A stretch of 64,000 nucleotides of DNA. Source: Ptiloglossa arizonensis (taxonomy: Eukaryota > Arthropoda > Insecta > Hymenoptera > Colletidae). The position numbers and the translations under genes are program-made. The notes under the pieces were generated by a model, which was given only the letters and a program-made list of their open reading frames with translations, was not told the origin of the DNA and did not search any database. The stretch's first letter is position 1. Each line of letters starts with the position of its first letter. Below are positions 47,451-61,990 of this stretch, in pieces. The DNA lies in contig NW_027478516.1 in assembly GCF_051014685.1 (NCBI RefSeq), positions 744,001 to 808,000 of the forward strand. The letters run 5' to 3'.

Positions 47451-50400
47451 TGTGGGAGTTTGAAGTTAAGGAATGGTTGAGGAACCATCAAAATTTTCGC
47501 AATTCTGATGCTAGAAACGAATAACTACTATACCCTAGGGCAAAAATACACATACCGTTGTAATCGGACGGGTTTCTGCTTTCAGATGCAACAGAAATTT
47601 TTCGGATTCGTCAATCCGTTCGCGAAATATGGGAGTTTGGACTTGAGGAACGGTTGAGAAACCATAAAGATTTTCGCAAGTCTGATACTCGAAACCAATA
47701 ACTACTATGGCCTAGGACAAAAATACACAAACCGTTATAATCAGACGAGTTTCTGGTTTCAGATGCAACAGGAATTTCTCAAGTTCGTGAATCCGTTCGC
47801 GAGATATGGGAGTTTGAAATTAAGGAACGGTTGAGAAACCATCAAAATTTTCCCAAGTCTGATACTCGAAACCAAAAACTACGATGGCCTAGGGGAAAAA
47901 TACACATACTGTTGTAAGCGGTCGACTTTCTACTTTCATATGCAACAGGAAATAATCGAGTTCGTCAATCCGTTCGCGAGATATGGGTGTTTGAAGTTAA
48001 GGAATGCTTGAGAAACCATCAAAATTTTCGCAAGTCTGATACTCGAAACCAATAACTACAAAGGCCTAAGGGAAAAAAACACGAACCGTTGTAATCGGAC
48101 GAGTTTCTGGTTTCAGATGCAACAGGAGTTTATCGAGTTCGTCAATCCGTACGCGAGATATGGGAGTTTGAAGTTAAGGAATGGTTGAGAAATTATCAAA
48201 ATGTTCGTAACTCTGATGCTAGAAACGAATAACTGGAATGACCTGGGGGAAAAGTACACACACCATTGTAATCGCCCGACTTTCTACTTTCAGACGCAAC
48301 AGGAAATAATCGAGTTCGTCAATCCGTTCGCGAGATATGGGAGTTTGAAGTTAAGGAACGGTTGAGAAACCATCAAAATTTTCGCAAGTCTGATACTCGA
48401 AACCAATAACTACGATGGCCTAGGGGAAAAATACACATACTGTTGTAAGCGGTCGACTTTCTACTTTCATATGCAACAGGAAATAATCGAGTTCGTCAAT
48501 CCGTTCGCGAGATATGGGTGTTTGAAGTTAAGGAATGCTTGAGAAACCATCAAAATTTTCGCAAGTCTGATACTCGAAACCAATAACTACAAAGGCTTAT
48601 GGGAAAAATACACATACCTTTGTAATCGGGCGAGTTTCTAATTTCAGATGCAACAGGAGTTTCTCGAGTTCGTCATTCCGTTCCCGAGATATGGGAGTTT
48701 GAAGTTAAGGAATGGTTGAGAAACCATCAAAATTTTCGTAACTCTGATGCTAGAAACGAATAACTGGAATGACCTGGGGGAAAGTACACACACCATTGTA
48801 ATCGCTCGACTTTCTACTTTCAGACGCAACAGGAAATAATCGAGTTCGTCAATCCGTTCGCGAGATATGGGAGTTTGAAGTTAAGGAATGGTTGAGGAAC
48901 CATCAAAATTTTCGCAATTCAGATGCTAGAAACGAATAACTACTATACCCTAGGGCAAAAATACACATACCGTTGTAATCGGACGGGTTTCTGCTTTCAG
49001 ATGCAACAGAAATTTTTCGGATTCGTCAATCCGTTCGCGAAATATGGGAGTTTGGACTTAAGGAACGGTTGAGAAACCATAAAGATTTTCGCAAGTCTGA
49101 TACTCGAAACCAATAACTACTATGGCCTAGGACAAAAATACACATACCGTTATAATCGGACGAGTTTCTGGTTTCAGATGCAACAGGAATTTCTCGAGTT
49201 CGTGAATCCGTTCGCGAGATATGGGAGTTTGAAATTAAGGAACGGTTGAGAAACCATCAAAATTTTCCCAAGTCTGATACTCGAAACCAATAACTACGAT
49301 GGCCTAGGGGAAAAATACACATACTGTTGTAAGCGGTCGACTTTCTACTTTCATATGCAACAGGAAATAATCGAGTTCGTCAATCCGTTCGCGAGATATG
49401 GGTGTTTGAAGTTAAGGAATGCTTGAGAAACCATCAAAATTTTCGCAAGTCTGATACTCGAAACCAATAACTACAAAGGCCTAAGGGAAAAAAACACGAA
49501 CCGTTGTAATCGGACGAGTTTCTGGTTTCAGATGCAACAGGAGTTTATCGAGTTCGTCAATCCGTACGCGAGATATGGGAGTTTGAAGTTAAGGAATGGT
49601 TGAGAAATCATCAAAATGTTCGTAACTCTGATGCTAGAAACGAATAACTGGAATGACCTGGGGGAAAAGTACACACACCATTGTAATCGCCCGACATTCT
49701 ACTTTCAGACGCAACAGGAAATAATCGAGTTCGTCAATCCGTTCGCGAGATATGGGAGTTTGAAGTTAAGGAACGGTTGAGAAACCATCAAAATTTTCGC
49801 AAGTCTGATACTCGAAACCAATAACTACGATGGCCTAGGGGAAAAATACACATACTGTTGTAAGCGGTCGACTTTCTACTTTCATATGCAACAGGAAATA
49901 ATCGAGTTCGTCAATCCGTTCGCGAGATATGGGTGTTTGAAGTTAAGGAATGCTTGAGAAACCATCAAAATTTTCACAAGTCTGATACTCGAAACCAATA
50001 ACTACAAAGGCTTATGGGAAAAATACACATACCTTTGTAATCGGGCGAGTTTCTAATTTCAGATGCAACAGGAGTTTCTCGAGTTCGTCATTCCGTTCCC
50101 GAGATATGGGAGTTTGAAGTTAAGGAATGGTTGAGAAACCATCAAAATTTTCGTAACTCTGATGCTAGAAACGAATAACTGGAATGACCTGGGGGAAAGT
50201 ACACACACCATTGTAATCGCTCGACTTTCTACTTTCAGACGCAACAGGAAATAATCGAGTTCGTCAATCCGTTCGCGAGATATGGGAGTTTGAAGTTAAG
50301 GAATGGTTGAGGAACCATCAAAATTTTCGCAATTCAGATGCTAGAAACGAATAACTACTATACCCTAGGGCAAAAATACACATACCGTTGTAATCGGACG

Positions 50401-51700
50401 GGTTTCTGCTTTCAGATGCAACAGAAATTTTTCGGATTCGTCAATCCGTTCGCGAAATATGGGAGTTTGGACTTAAGGAACGGTTGAGAAACCATAAAGA
50501 TTTACGCAAGTCTGATACTCGAAACCAATAACTACTATGGCCTAGGACAAAAATACACAAACCGTTATAATCGGACGAGTTTCTGGTTTCAGATGCAACA
50601 GGAATTTCTCGAGTTCGTGAATCCGTTCGCGAGATATGGGAGTTTGAAATTAAGGAACGGTTGAGAAACCATCAAAATTTTCCCAAGTCTGATACTCGAA
50701 ACCAATAACTACGATGGCCTAGGGGAAAAATACACATACTGTTGTAAGCGGTCGACTTTCTACTTTCATATGCAACAGGAAATAATCGAGTTCGTCAATC
50801 CGTTCGCGAGATATGGGTGTTTGAAGTTAAGGAATGCTTGAGAAACCATCAAAATTTTCGCAAGTCTGATACTCGAAACCAATAACTACAAAGGCCTAAG
50901 GGAAAAAAACACGAACCGTTGTAATCGGACGAGTTTCTGGTTTCAGATGCAACAGGAGTTTATCGAGTTCGTCAATCCGTACGCGAGATATGGGAGTTTG
51001 AAGTTAAGGAATGGTTGAGAAATCATCAAAATGTTCGTAACTCTGATGCTAGAAACGAATAACTGGAATGACCTGGGGGAAAAGTACACACACCATTGTA
51101 ATCGCTCGACTTTCTACTTTCAGACGCAACAGGAAATAATCGAGTTCGTCAATCCGTTCGCGAGATATGGGAGTTTGAAGTTAAGGAACGGTTGAGAAAC
51201 CATCAAAATTTTCGCAAGTCTGATACTCGAAACCAATAACTACGATGGCCTAGGGGAAAAATACACATACTGTTGTAAGCGGTCGACTTTCTACTTTCAT
51301 ATGCAACAGGAAATAATCGAGTTCGACAATCCGTTCGCGAGATATGGGTGTTTGAAGTTAAGGAATGCTTGAGAAACCATCAAAATTTTCGCAAGTCTGA
51401 TACTCGAAACCAATAACTACAAAGGCTTATGGGAAAAATACACATACCTTTGTAATCGGGCGAGTTTCTAATTTCAGATGCAACAGGAGTTTCTCGAGTT
51501 CGTCATTCCGTTCCCGAGATATGGGAGTTTGAAGTTAAGGAATGGTTGAGAAACCATCAAAATTTTCGTAACTCTGATGCTAGAAACGAATAACTGGAAT
51601 GACCTGGGGGAAAGTACACACACCATTGTAATCGGTCGACTTTCTACTTTCAGACGCAACAGGAAATAATCGAGTTCGTCAATCCGATCGCGAGATATGG
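47450..51700 (+). repeat. 1415-bp octamer HOR, three copies
   Basis: GCAATTC with GATGCTAG is at 47499, 48914 and 50329, steps of exactly 1415 bp (8 x 177 minus 1; the base is missing in GGGGGAAAGTACAC). Near-identical stretches at 48644, 50059 and 51474 confirm it. The units end near 51700, where the next monomer switches to AACCGTCAAAATTCTCG, so exactly three fit. Unit differences are few: TTGAGG/TTAAGG in the GGAC monomer, CGCCCGAC/CGCTCGAC, and TTTACGC near 50500. Confidence 0.93.
47881..48560 (+). repeat. Nested 531-bp duplication within the octamer
   Basis: ACGATGG with CATACTGTTGTAAGCGG and CATATGCAACAGG occurs at 47881 and 48412, 3 x 177 apart, and the same pair recurs in each later octamer. 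The trimer duplication therefore happened before the octamer was multiplied. Confidence 0.85.
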
Positions 51701-54700
51701 GAGTTTGAAGTTAAGGAATGGTTGAGAAACCGTCAAAATTCTCGCAAGTCTGATACTCGAAACCTATAACTACTATGGCCTAGGGCAAAAATACACAAAC
51801 CGTTGTAATCGGACGAGTTTCTGGTTTCAGATGCAACAGGAATGTCTCGAGTTCGTGAATCCGTTCCCGAGATATGGGAGTTTGAAATTAAGGAACGGTT
51901 GAGAAACGATCAAAATTTTCGCAAGTCTGATACTCGAAACCAATAACTACAAAGGCTTAGGGGAAAAATACACATGCCGTTGTAATCGGGAGAGTTTCTT
52001 CTTCCAGATGCAACAGGAATTTCTCGAGTTCGTGAATCCGTTCGCGAGATATGGGAGTTTGAAATTAAGGAACGGTTGAGAAACGATCAAAATTTTCGCA
52101 AGTCTGATACTCGAAACCAATAACTACAAAGGCTTAGGGGAAAAATACACATACCTTTGAAATCGGGCGAGTTTCTACTTTCAGATGCAACAGGAGTTTC
52201 TCGAGTTCGTCATTCCGTTCGCGAGATATGGGAGTTTGAAGTTAAGGAATGGTTGAGAAACCATCAAAATTTTCGCACGTCTGATACTCGAAACCAATAA
52301 CTACAATGGCCTAGGGGAAAAATACACATACCGTTGTAATCATGCGAGTTTCTGCTTTCAGATGCAACAGGAATGTTTCGAGTTCGTCATTCCGTTCGCG
52401 AGATATGGGTGTTTGAAGGTAAGGAATGGTTGAGAATCCATCAAAATTTTCGCTGGTCTGATACTCGAAACCAATAACTGGAATGGCCTAGGGCAAGTAT
52501 ACACATACCTTTGTAATCGGGCGTGTTTCTACTTTCAGATGCAACAGGAATTTCTCGAGCTCGTCAATCCGTTCGCGAGATATGGGAGTTTGAAGTTAAG
52601 GAATGGTTGAGAAACCATCAAAATTTTCGCACGTCTGATACTCGAAACCAATAACTACAAAAGCCTAGGGGAAAAATACACATACCGTTGTAATCGAGCG
52701 AGTTCCTGCTTTCAGTTGCAACAGGAATTTCTCGAGTTCGTCAATCTGTTCGCGAGGTATGGGAGTTTGAAGTTAAGGAACGGTTGAGAAACCATCACAA
52801 TTTTCGCAAGTCTAATACTCGAAACCAATAACTACTATGGCCTAGGGCAAAAATACACATACCGTTGTAATCGGGCGAGCTGCTGCTTTCAGATGCAATA
52901 GGAATTTCTCGAGTTCGTCAATCCTTTCGCGAGATATGGGAGTTTGAATTTAAGGAATGGATGAGAAACCATCAAAATTTTCGCAAGCCTGATACTCGAA
53001 ACCAATAACTACTACGGCCTAGGCCAGAAATTCACATACCATTGTAATCGGACGAGTTTCTACTTTCAGATGCAACAGGAATTTCTCGAGTTCGTCAATC
53101 GTTTCGCGAGATATGGGAGTTTGAAGTTAAGGAATGGTTGAGAATCCATAAAAATTTTCGCAAGTCTGGTATTCGAAACCAATAACTACTATGGCCTAGG
53201 GGAAAAATACACATACCTTTGTAATCGGGCGAGTTTCTACTTGCAGATGCAACCGGAATTTCTCGAGTTCGTCAATCTGTTCGCGAGGTATGGGAGTTTG
53301 AAGTTAAGGAACGGTTGAGAAACCATCACAATTTTCGCAAGTCTGATTCTCCAAACCAATAACTACAATGGCCTAGGGGAAAAATACACATACCGTTGTA
53401 ATCGAGCGAGTTTCTGGTTTCAGATGCAACAGGAATTTCTCGAGTTCATCAATCCGTTCGCTAGATATGGGAGTTTGAAGTTAAAGAATGGTTGAGAAAC
53501 CATAAAAATTTTCGCAAGTCTGATACTCGAAACCAATAACTGGATTGGCCTAGGGCAAAAATACACATTCCTTTGTAATCGGGCGAGTTTCTACCTTCAG
53601 ATGCAACAGGAATTTCTCGAGTTCGTCAATCCGTTCGCGAGATATGGGTGTTTGAAGGTAAGGAATGGTTGAGAAACCATCAAAATTTTCGCAAGTCTGA
53701 TACTCGAAACCAATAACTACAATGGCCTAAGGGAAAAATACACATAGCGTTGTAATCGGGAGAGTTTCTATTTTCAGATGCAATAGAAATTTTTCGGATT
53801 CGTCAATGCGTTCTCGAAATATGGGAGTTTGGAGTTAAGGAATGGTTGAGAAACCACCAAAATTTTCGCAATTCTGATGCTAGAAACGAATAACTGGAAT
53901 GACCTAGGGCAAAAATACACATTCCTTTGTAATCGGGCGAGTTTCTGCTTTCAGATGCAACTGAAATTTCTCGAGTTCGTCAATCCGTTCGCGAGATATG
54001 GTAGATTGAATTTAAGGAATAATTGAGAAACCATCAATATTTCGCAAGTCTGATACTCGAAACCAATAACTACTATTGCCTAGGGCAAAAATACACATAC
54101 CGTTGTAATCGATCGAGTTTCTGCTCTCAGATGCAACAGGAATTTCTCGAGTTCATCAAACCGTTCGCGAAATATGGGAGTTTGAAGTTACGGAATGTTT
54201 GAGAAACCATCAAAAATTTCGCAAGTCTGATACTCGAAACCAATAACTACTATTGCCTAGGGAAAAAATACACATACCGTTGTAATCGATCGAGTTTCTG
54301 CTTTCAGATGCAACAGGAATTTCTCGAGTTCATCAATCCGTTCGCTAGATATGGGAGTTTGAAGTTAAAGAATGGTTGAGAAACCATAAAAATTTTCGCA
54401 AGTCTGATACTCGAAACCAATAACTACTATGGCCCAGGGCAAAAATACAAATGCCGTTGTAATCGGGCGAGTTTCTGCTTTCAGATGCAACAGGAATTTC
54501 TCGAGTTCGTCAATCCGTTCGCGAGATATGGGAGTTTGAAGTTACGGAATGGTTGAATAACCATCAAAATTTTCGCAAGTCTGATACTCGTAACCAATCA
54601 CTTCTATTGCCTAGGGCAAAAATACACATACCATGGTAATCGGGCGAGTTTCTGCTTTCAGATGCAACCGGAATTTCTCGAGTTCGTCTATCCTTTCGCG

Positions 54701-56690
54701 AGATATGGGAGTTTGAAGTTAAGGAATGGTTGAGGAACCATCAAAATTTTCGCAAGTCTGATACACGAAACCAATAACTGGAATGGCCTAGGGCAAAAAT
54801 ACACATACCGTTGTATTCGGGCGAGTTTCTACCTTCAGATGCAACAGGAATTTCTCGAGTTCGTCAATCCGTTCGCGAGATATGGGAGTTTGAAGTTAAG
54901 GAACGGTTGAGAAACCATCACAATTTTCGCAAATCTGATACTCGAAACCAATAACTACTGTGGCCTAGTGCAAAAATACACATACCGTTGTAATCGGGCG
55001 AGCTACTGCTTTCAGATGCAATAGGAATTTCTCGAGTTCGTCAATCGTTTCGCGAGATATGGGAGTTTGAAGTTAAGGAATGGTTGAGAATCCATAAAAA
55101 TTTTCGCAAGTCTGGTATTCGAAACCAATAACTACTATGGCCTAGGGGAAAAATACACATACCTTTGTAATCGGGCGAGTTTCTACTTGCAGATGCAACC
55201 GGAATTTCTCGAGTTCGTCAATCTGTTCGCGAGGTATGGGAGTTTGAAGTTAAGGAACGGTTGAGAAACCATCACAATTTTCGCAAGTCTGATTCTCCGA
55301 ACCAATAACTACAATGGCCTAGGGGAAAAATTCACATAACGTTGTAATCGAGCGAGTTTCTGCTTTCAGATGCAACAGGAATTTCTCGAGTTCGTCAATC
55401 TGTTCGCGAGGTATGGGAGTTTGAAGTTAAGGAACGGTTGAGAAACCATCACAATTTTCGCAAGTCTGATACTCGAAACCAATAACTACTATGGCCTAGG
55501 GCAAAAATACACATACCGTTGTAATCGGGCGAGCTACTGCTTTCAGATGCAATAGGAATTTCTCGAGTTCGTCAATCCGTTCACGAGATATGGGAGTTTG
55601 AAAATAAGGAACGGTTGAGAAACCATCAAAGTTTTCGCAAGTCTGATACTCGAAACCAATAACTACTATGGCCTATGGCAAAAATACACATACCGTTGTA
55701 ACCGGGCGAGCTACTGCTTTCAGATGCAATAGGAATTTCTCGAGTTCGTCAATCGTTTCGCGAGATATGGGAGTTTGAAGTTAAGGAATGGTTGAGAAAC
55801 CATCAAAATTATCGCAAGTCTGATACTCGAAACCAATAACTACAATGGCCTAGGGGAAAAATACACATACCGTTGTAATCGAGCGAGTTTCTGGTTTCAG
55901 ATGCAACAGGAATTTCTCGAGTTCGTCAATCTGTTCGCGAGGTATGGGAGTTTGAAGTTAAGGAACGGTTGAGAAACCATCACAATTTTCGCAAATCTGA
56001 TACTCGAAACCAATAACTACTGTGGCCTAGTGCAAAAATACACATACCGTTGTAATCGGGCGAGCTACTGCTTTCAGATGCAATAGGAATTTCTCGAGTT
56101 CGTCAATCCGTTCGCGCGATATGGGAGTTTGAAAATAAGGAACGGTTGAGAAACCATCAAAATTTTCGCAAGTCTGATACTCGAAACCAATAACTGGAAT
56201 GGCCTGGGGGAAAAGTACACACACCATTGTAATCGGGCGAGTTTCTACTTTCAGATACAACAGGAATTTCTCGAGATCGTCATTCCGTTCGCGAGATATG
56301 GGTGTTTGAAGGTAAGGAATGGTTGAGAAACAATCAAAATTTTCGCTGGTCTGACACTCGAAACCAATAATTGGAATGGCTTAGGGGAAAAGTACACACC
56401 CCATTGTAATCGGGCGAGTTTCTACATTCAGATGCAACAGGAATTTCTCGAGTTGGTAATCCGTTCGCGAGATATGGGAGTTTGAAGTTAAGGAATGGTT
56501 GAGATGTCATCAAAATTTTTGCGAGTCTGATACTCGAAACCAATAACTACTTTTGCCTAGGGCAAAAATACACATACCGTTGTAATCGGGCGATCTTCTA
56601 CTATCAGATGCAACTGGAATTTCTCGAGTTCGTCAATCGGTTCGCGAGATATGGGAGTTTGAAGTTAAGGAATGATTGAGGAAACATCAA
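51700..56690 (+). repeat. Monomeric array rich in class B
   Basis: About 28 monomers without a strong HOR. A tandem monomer pair with AAACGATC and ACAAAGGCTTAGGGG lies at about 51890-52150. A sub-lineage with AGCTACTGCT and GATGCAATAGG is at 55001, 55532, 55709 and 56063, steps of 531, 177 and 354 bp, so short-unit exchange has been active. Confidence 0.65.
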
Positions 56691-56704
56691 AATTTTCGCA
56701 AGTC

Positions 56705-59250
56705 TGAAACTCGAAACCAATAACTACAAAGGCCTAGGGGAAAAATACACATACCTTTGTAATCGGGAGAGTTTCTACTTTCAGATGCAACCGGATTTTT
56801 CGAGTTTGTCTATCCGTTCGAGAGATATGGGAGTTTGAAGTTAAGGAATGGTTGAGAAACAATCAAAATTTTCGCAAGTCTGATACTCGAAACCAATAAC
56901 TACAAATGCCTAGGGAAAAATACACATACCTTTGTAATCGGGCGAGTTTCTACTTTCACATGCCACCGGAATTTCTCGAGTTCGTCAATCAGTTCGCGAG
57001 ATATGAGAGTTAGAAGTTAAGGTATGGTTGAGAAACCATCAAAATTTTCGCAATTCTGATGCTAGAAACGAAAAACTGGAATGGCCTAGGGGAAAAGCAC
57101 ACACACCATAGTAATCGGGCGAGTTTCTACTTTCAGACGCAGCAGGAATTTCTCGAGTTCGTCAATCCGTTCGCGAGATATGGGAGTTTGAAGTTACGGA
57201 ATGGTTGAGAAACCATCAAAATTTTAGTAAGTCTGATACACGAAACCAATAACTACTATGTCCTAGGGCAAAAATACACATACCATGGTAATCGGGCGAG
57301 TTTCTGCTTTCAGATGCAACAGGAACTTCTCGAGTTCGTCAATCCTTTCGCGAGATATGGGAGTTTGAAGTTAAGGAATGGTTGAGGAACCATCAAAATT
57401 TTCGCAAGTCTGATACTCGAAACCAATAACTGGAATGGCCTAGGGGAAAAGTACACATACCTTTGTAATCGGGCGAGTTTCTGCTTTCAGATGCAACAGG
57501 AATTTCTCGAGTTCGTCAATCCGTTCCCGAAATATGGGAGTTTGAAGTTACGGAATGGTTGAGAAACCATCAAAGTTTTAGTAAGTCTAATACTCGAAAC
57601 CAATAACTACCATGTCCTAGGGCAAAAATACACACACCATTGTAATCGGGCGAGTTTCTACTTTCAGATGCAAAAGGAACTTCTCGAGTTCGTCAATCCT
57701 TTCGCGAGATATGGGAGTTTGAAGTTAAGGAATGGTTGAGAAACCATCAAAATTTTAGTAAGTCTGATACACGAAACCAATAACTACTATGTCCTAGGGC
57801 AAAAATACACATACCATGGTAATCGGGCGAGTTTCTGCTTTCAGATGCAACAGGAACTTCTCGAGTTCGTCAATCCTTTCGCGAGATATGGCAGTTTGAA
57901 GTTAAGGAATGGTTGAGGAACCATCAAAATTTTCGCAAGTCTGATACTCGAAACCAATAACTGGAATGGCCTAGGGGAAAAGTACACATACCTTTGTAAT
58001 CGGGCGAGTTTCTGCTTTCAGATGCAACAGGAATTTCTCGAGTTCGTCAATCCGTTCCCGAAATATGGGAGTTTGAAGTTACGGAATGGTTGAGAAACCA
58101 TCAAAGTTTTAGTAAGTCTAATACTCGAAACCAATAACTACCATGTCCTAGGGCAAAAATACACACACCATTGTAATCGGGCGAGTTTCTACTTTCAGAT
58201 GCAAAAGGAATTTCTCGAGTTCGTCAATCCGTTCGCGAGATATGGGAGTTTGAAGTTAAGGAATGGTAGAGAAACCATCAAAATTTTCGCAAGTCTGATA
58301 CTCGAAACCAATAAGTACTCTTGCCGAGGGGAAAAATACACATACCATTGTAATCGGGCGAGTTTCTACTTTCAGATGCAAGAGGAATTTCTCGAGTTCG
58401 TCAATCCGTTCGCGAGATATGGGAGTTTGAAGTTAAGGAATGGTTGAGGAACCATCAAAATTTACGCTGGTCTGAAACTCGAAACCAATAACTACAAAGG
58501 CCTAGGGGAAAAATACACATACCTTTGTAATCGGGAGAGTTTCTACTTTCAGATGCAACCGGATTTTTCGAGTTTGTCTATCCGTTCGAGAGATATGGGA
58601 GTTTGAAGTTAAGGAATGGTTGAGAAACAATCAAAATTTTCGCAAGTCTGATACTCGAAACCAATAACTACAAATGCCTAGGGAAAAATACACATACCTT
58701 TGTAATCGGGCGAGTTTCTACTTTCACATGCCACCGGAATTTCTCGAGTTCGTCAATCCGTTCGCGAGATATGAGAGTTTGAAGTTAAGGTATGGTTGAG
58801 AAACCATCAAAATTTTCGCAATTCTGATGCTAGAAACGAAAAACTGGAATGGCCTAGGGGAAAAGTACACACACCATAGTAATCGGGCGAGTTTCTACTT
58901 TCAGACGCAGCAGGAATTTCTCGAGTTCGTCAATCCGTTCGCGAGATATGGGAGTTTGAAGTTACGGAATGGTTGAGAAACCATCAAAATTTTAGTAAGT
59001 CTGATACACGAAACCAATAACTACTATGTCCTAGGGCAAAAATACACATACCATGGTAATCGGGCGAGTTTCTGCTTTCAGATGCAACAGGAACTTCTCG
59101 AGTTCGTCAATCCTTTCGCGAGATATGGGAGTTTGAAGTTAAGGAATGGTTGAGGAACCATCAAAATTTTCGCAAGTCTGATACTCGAAACCAATAACTG
59201 GAATGGCCTAGGGGAAAAGTACACATACCTTTGTAATCGGGCGAGTTTCT
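56705..59250 (+). repeat. 1768-bp (10-monomer) spaced duplication
   Basis: TACAAATGCC occurs at 56901 and 58669, and TACCATGG at 57281 and 59049, both 1768 bp apart (10 x 177 minus 2). About 56705-57480 matches 58473-59250, including the rare TTTCACATGCCACCGG and the 2-bp shorter CCGGATTTTTCGAG. Between them a 531-bp trimer is duplicated (TACCATGG at 57281 and 57812; TCCCGAAATATGG in both). Confidence 0.85.
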
Positions 59251-59329
59251 ACTTTCAGATGCAACAGGAATTTCTCGAGTTCGTCAATCCTTTCGCGAGA
59301 TATGGGAGTTTGAAGTTAAGGAATGGTTG

Positions 59330-61300
59330 AGGAACCATCAAAATTTTCGCAAGTCTGAAACTCGAAACCAATAACTACAAAGGCCTAGGGGAAAAATACA
59401 CATACCTTTGTAGTCGGGCGAGTGTCTACTTTCAGATGCAACCGGAATTTTTCGAGTTCGTCTATCCGTTCGAGAGATATGGGAGTTTGAAGTCAAGGAA
59501 TGGTTGAGAAACAATCAAAATTTTCGCAAGCCTGATACTCGAAACCAATAACTACAAAGGCCTAGGGTAAAAATACACATACCTTTGTAATCGGGCGAGC
59601 TTCTACTTTCAGATGCAACCGGAATTTTTCGAGTTCGTCTATCCGTTCGAGAGATATGGGATATGGGAGTTTGAAGTTAAGGAATGGTTGAGAAACAATC
59701 AAAATTTTCGCAAGTCTGATACTCGAAACAAATAACTACAATGGCCTAGGGGAAAAATACACATAGCGTTGTAATCGGGAGGTTTTCTACTTTCAGATGC
59801 AACAGGAATTTCTCGAGTTCGTCAATCCTTTCGCGAGATATGGGAGTTTGAAGTTAAGGAATGGTTGAGGAACCATCAAAATTTTCGCAAGTCTGATACT
59901 CGAAACCAATAACTGGAATGGCCCAGGGGAAAAGTACACATACCTTTGTAATCGGGCGAGTTTCTGCTTTCAGATGCAGCAGGAATTTCTCGAGTTCGTC
60001 AATCCTTTCGCGAGATATGGGAGTTTGAAGTTAAGGAATGGTTGAGGAACCATCAAAATTTTCGCAAGTCTGAAACTCCAAACCAATAACTACAAAGGCC
60101 TAGGGGAAAAATACGCATACCTTTGTAGTCGGGCGAGTTTCTACTTTCAGATGCAACCGGAATTTTTCGAGTTCGTCTATCCGTTCGAGAGATATGGCAG
60201 CTTGAAGTTACGGAATGGTTGAGAAACAATCAAAATTTTCGCAAGTCTGATACTCGAAACCAATAACTACAAAGGCCTAGGGGAAAAATACACATACCTT
60301 TGTAATCGGGCGAGTTTCTACTTTCAGATGCAACCGGAATTTTTCGAGTTCGTCTATCCGTTCGAGAGATATGGGAGTTTGAAGTTAAGGAATGGTTGAG
60401 AAACAATCAAAATTTTCGCAAGTCTGATACTCGAAACAAATAACTACAAAGGCCTAGGGGAAAAATACACATACCTTTGTAATCGGGCGAGTTTCTACTT
60501 TCAGATGCAACAGGAATTTCTCGAGTTCGTCAATCCCTTCGCGAGATATGGGAGTTTGAAGTTAAGGAATGGTTGAGGAACCATCAAAATTTTCGCAAGT
60601 CTGAAACTCGAAACCAATAACTACAAAGGCCTAGGGGAAAAATACACATACCTTTGTAGTCGGGCGAGTTTCTACTTTCAGATGCAACCGGAATTTTTCG
60701 AGTTCGTCTATCCGTTCGAGAGATATGGGAGTTTGAAGTCAAGGAATGGTTGAGAAACAATCAAAATTTTCGCAAGTCTAATACTCGAAACCAATAACTA
60801 CAAAGGCCTAGGGGAAAAATACACATACCATGGTTAATCGGGCGAGTTTCTGCTTGCAGATGCAACAGGAATTTCTCGAGTTCGTCAATCCTTTCGCGAG
60901 ATATGGGAGGTTGAAGTTAAGGAATGGTTGAGGAACCATCAAAATTTTCGCAAGTCTGATACTCGAAACCAATAACTGGAATGGCCTAGGGGAAAAGTAC
61001 ACATACCTTTGTAATCGGGCGAGTTTCTACTTTCAGATGCAACAGGAATTTCTCGAGTTCGTCAATCCTTTCGCGAGATATGGGAGTTTGAAATTAAGGA
61101 ATGGTTGAGGAACCATCAAAATTTTCGCCAGTCTGAAACTCGAAACCAATAACTACAAAGGCCTAGGGGAAAAATACACATACCTTTGTAGTCGGGCGAG
61201 TTTCTACTTTCAGATGCAACCGGAATTTTTCGAGTTCGTCTATCCGTTCGAGAGATATAGAAGTTTGAAGTTAAGGAATGGTTGAGAAACAATAAAAATT
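59330..61300 (+). repeat. 531-bp trimer HOR, class C
   Basis: TAGTCGGGCG occurs at 59411, 60126, 60657 and 61189. The last steps are 531 and 532; the first is 715, which is 4 x 177 plus the 7-bp insertion at 59661. Each unit has a GGTTGAGGAACC monomer with TCTGAAACTCG, a CCGGAATTTTTCGAG/CGTTCGAGAG monomer with AAACAATC, and a CCTTTCGCGAG monomer. CCATGGTTAATC near 60826 adds the extra base of the last step. Confidence 0.8.
59654..59667 (+). repeat. 7-bp tandem duplication ATATGGG
   Basis: ATATGGG is present twice in a row where other monomers have it once. It is a replication-slippage type change and a private marker for this copy. Confidence 0.95.
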
Positions 61301-61990
61301 TTCGCAAGTCTGATACACGAAACCAATAACTACAATGTCCTAGGGCAAAAATACACATACCATGGTAATCGGCGAGTTTCTGCTTTCAGATGCAACAGGA
61401 ATTTCTCGGGTTCGTCAATCCTTTCGCGAGATATGGGAGGTTGAAGTTACGGAATTGTTGAGAAACCATAAAAATTTTCGCAAGTCTGATACTCGAAACA
61501 ATAACTTCAATTGCCTAGGGCAAAAATACACATACCGTTGTATTCGGGCGAGTTTCTACTTTCAGATGCAACAGGAATTTCTCGAGTTTGTCAATCCGTT
61601 CGCGAGATATGGGAGTTTGAAGTTAAGGAATGGTTGAGAAACCGTCAAAATTTTCGCAAGTCTGATACTCGAAACCAATAACTACTATGTCCTAGGGCAA
61701 AAATACACACACCATTGTAATCGGGCGAGTTTCTACTTCAGATGCAAAAGGAATTTCTCGAGTTCGTCAATCCGTTCGCGAGATATGGGAGTTTGAAGTT
61801 AAGGAATGGTTGAGAAACCATCAAAATTTTCGCAAGTCTGATACTCGAAACCAATAAGTACTATTGCCGATGGGAAAAATGCATATACCGTTGTAATCGG
61901 GCGAGTTTCTACTTTCAGATGCAAGAGGAATTTCTCGAGTTCGTCAATCCGTTCGCGAGATATGGGAATTTGAAGTTAAGGAATGGTTGA
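61300..61990 (+). repeat. Mixed monomers
   Basis: Includes a monomer with ACTACAATGTCC and CCATGGTAATCGGCG (one G short, near 61370), one with CGAAACAATAACTTC and two class B copies. No regular unit is seen. Confidence 0.6.
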
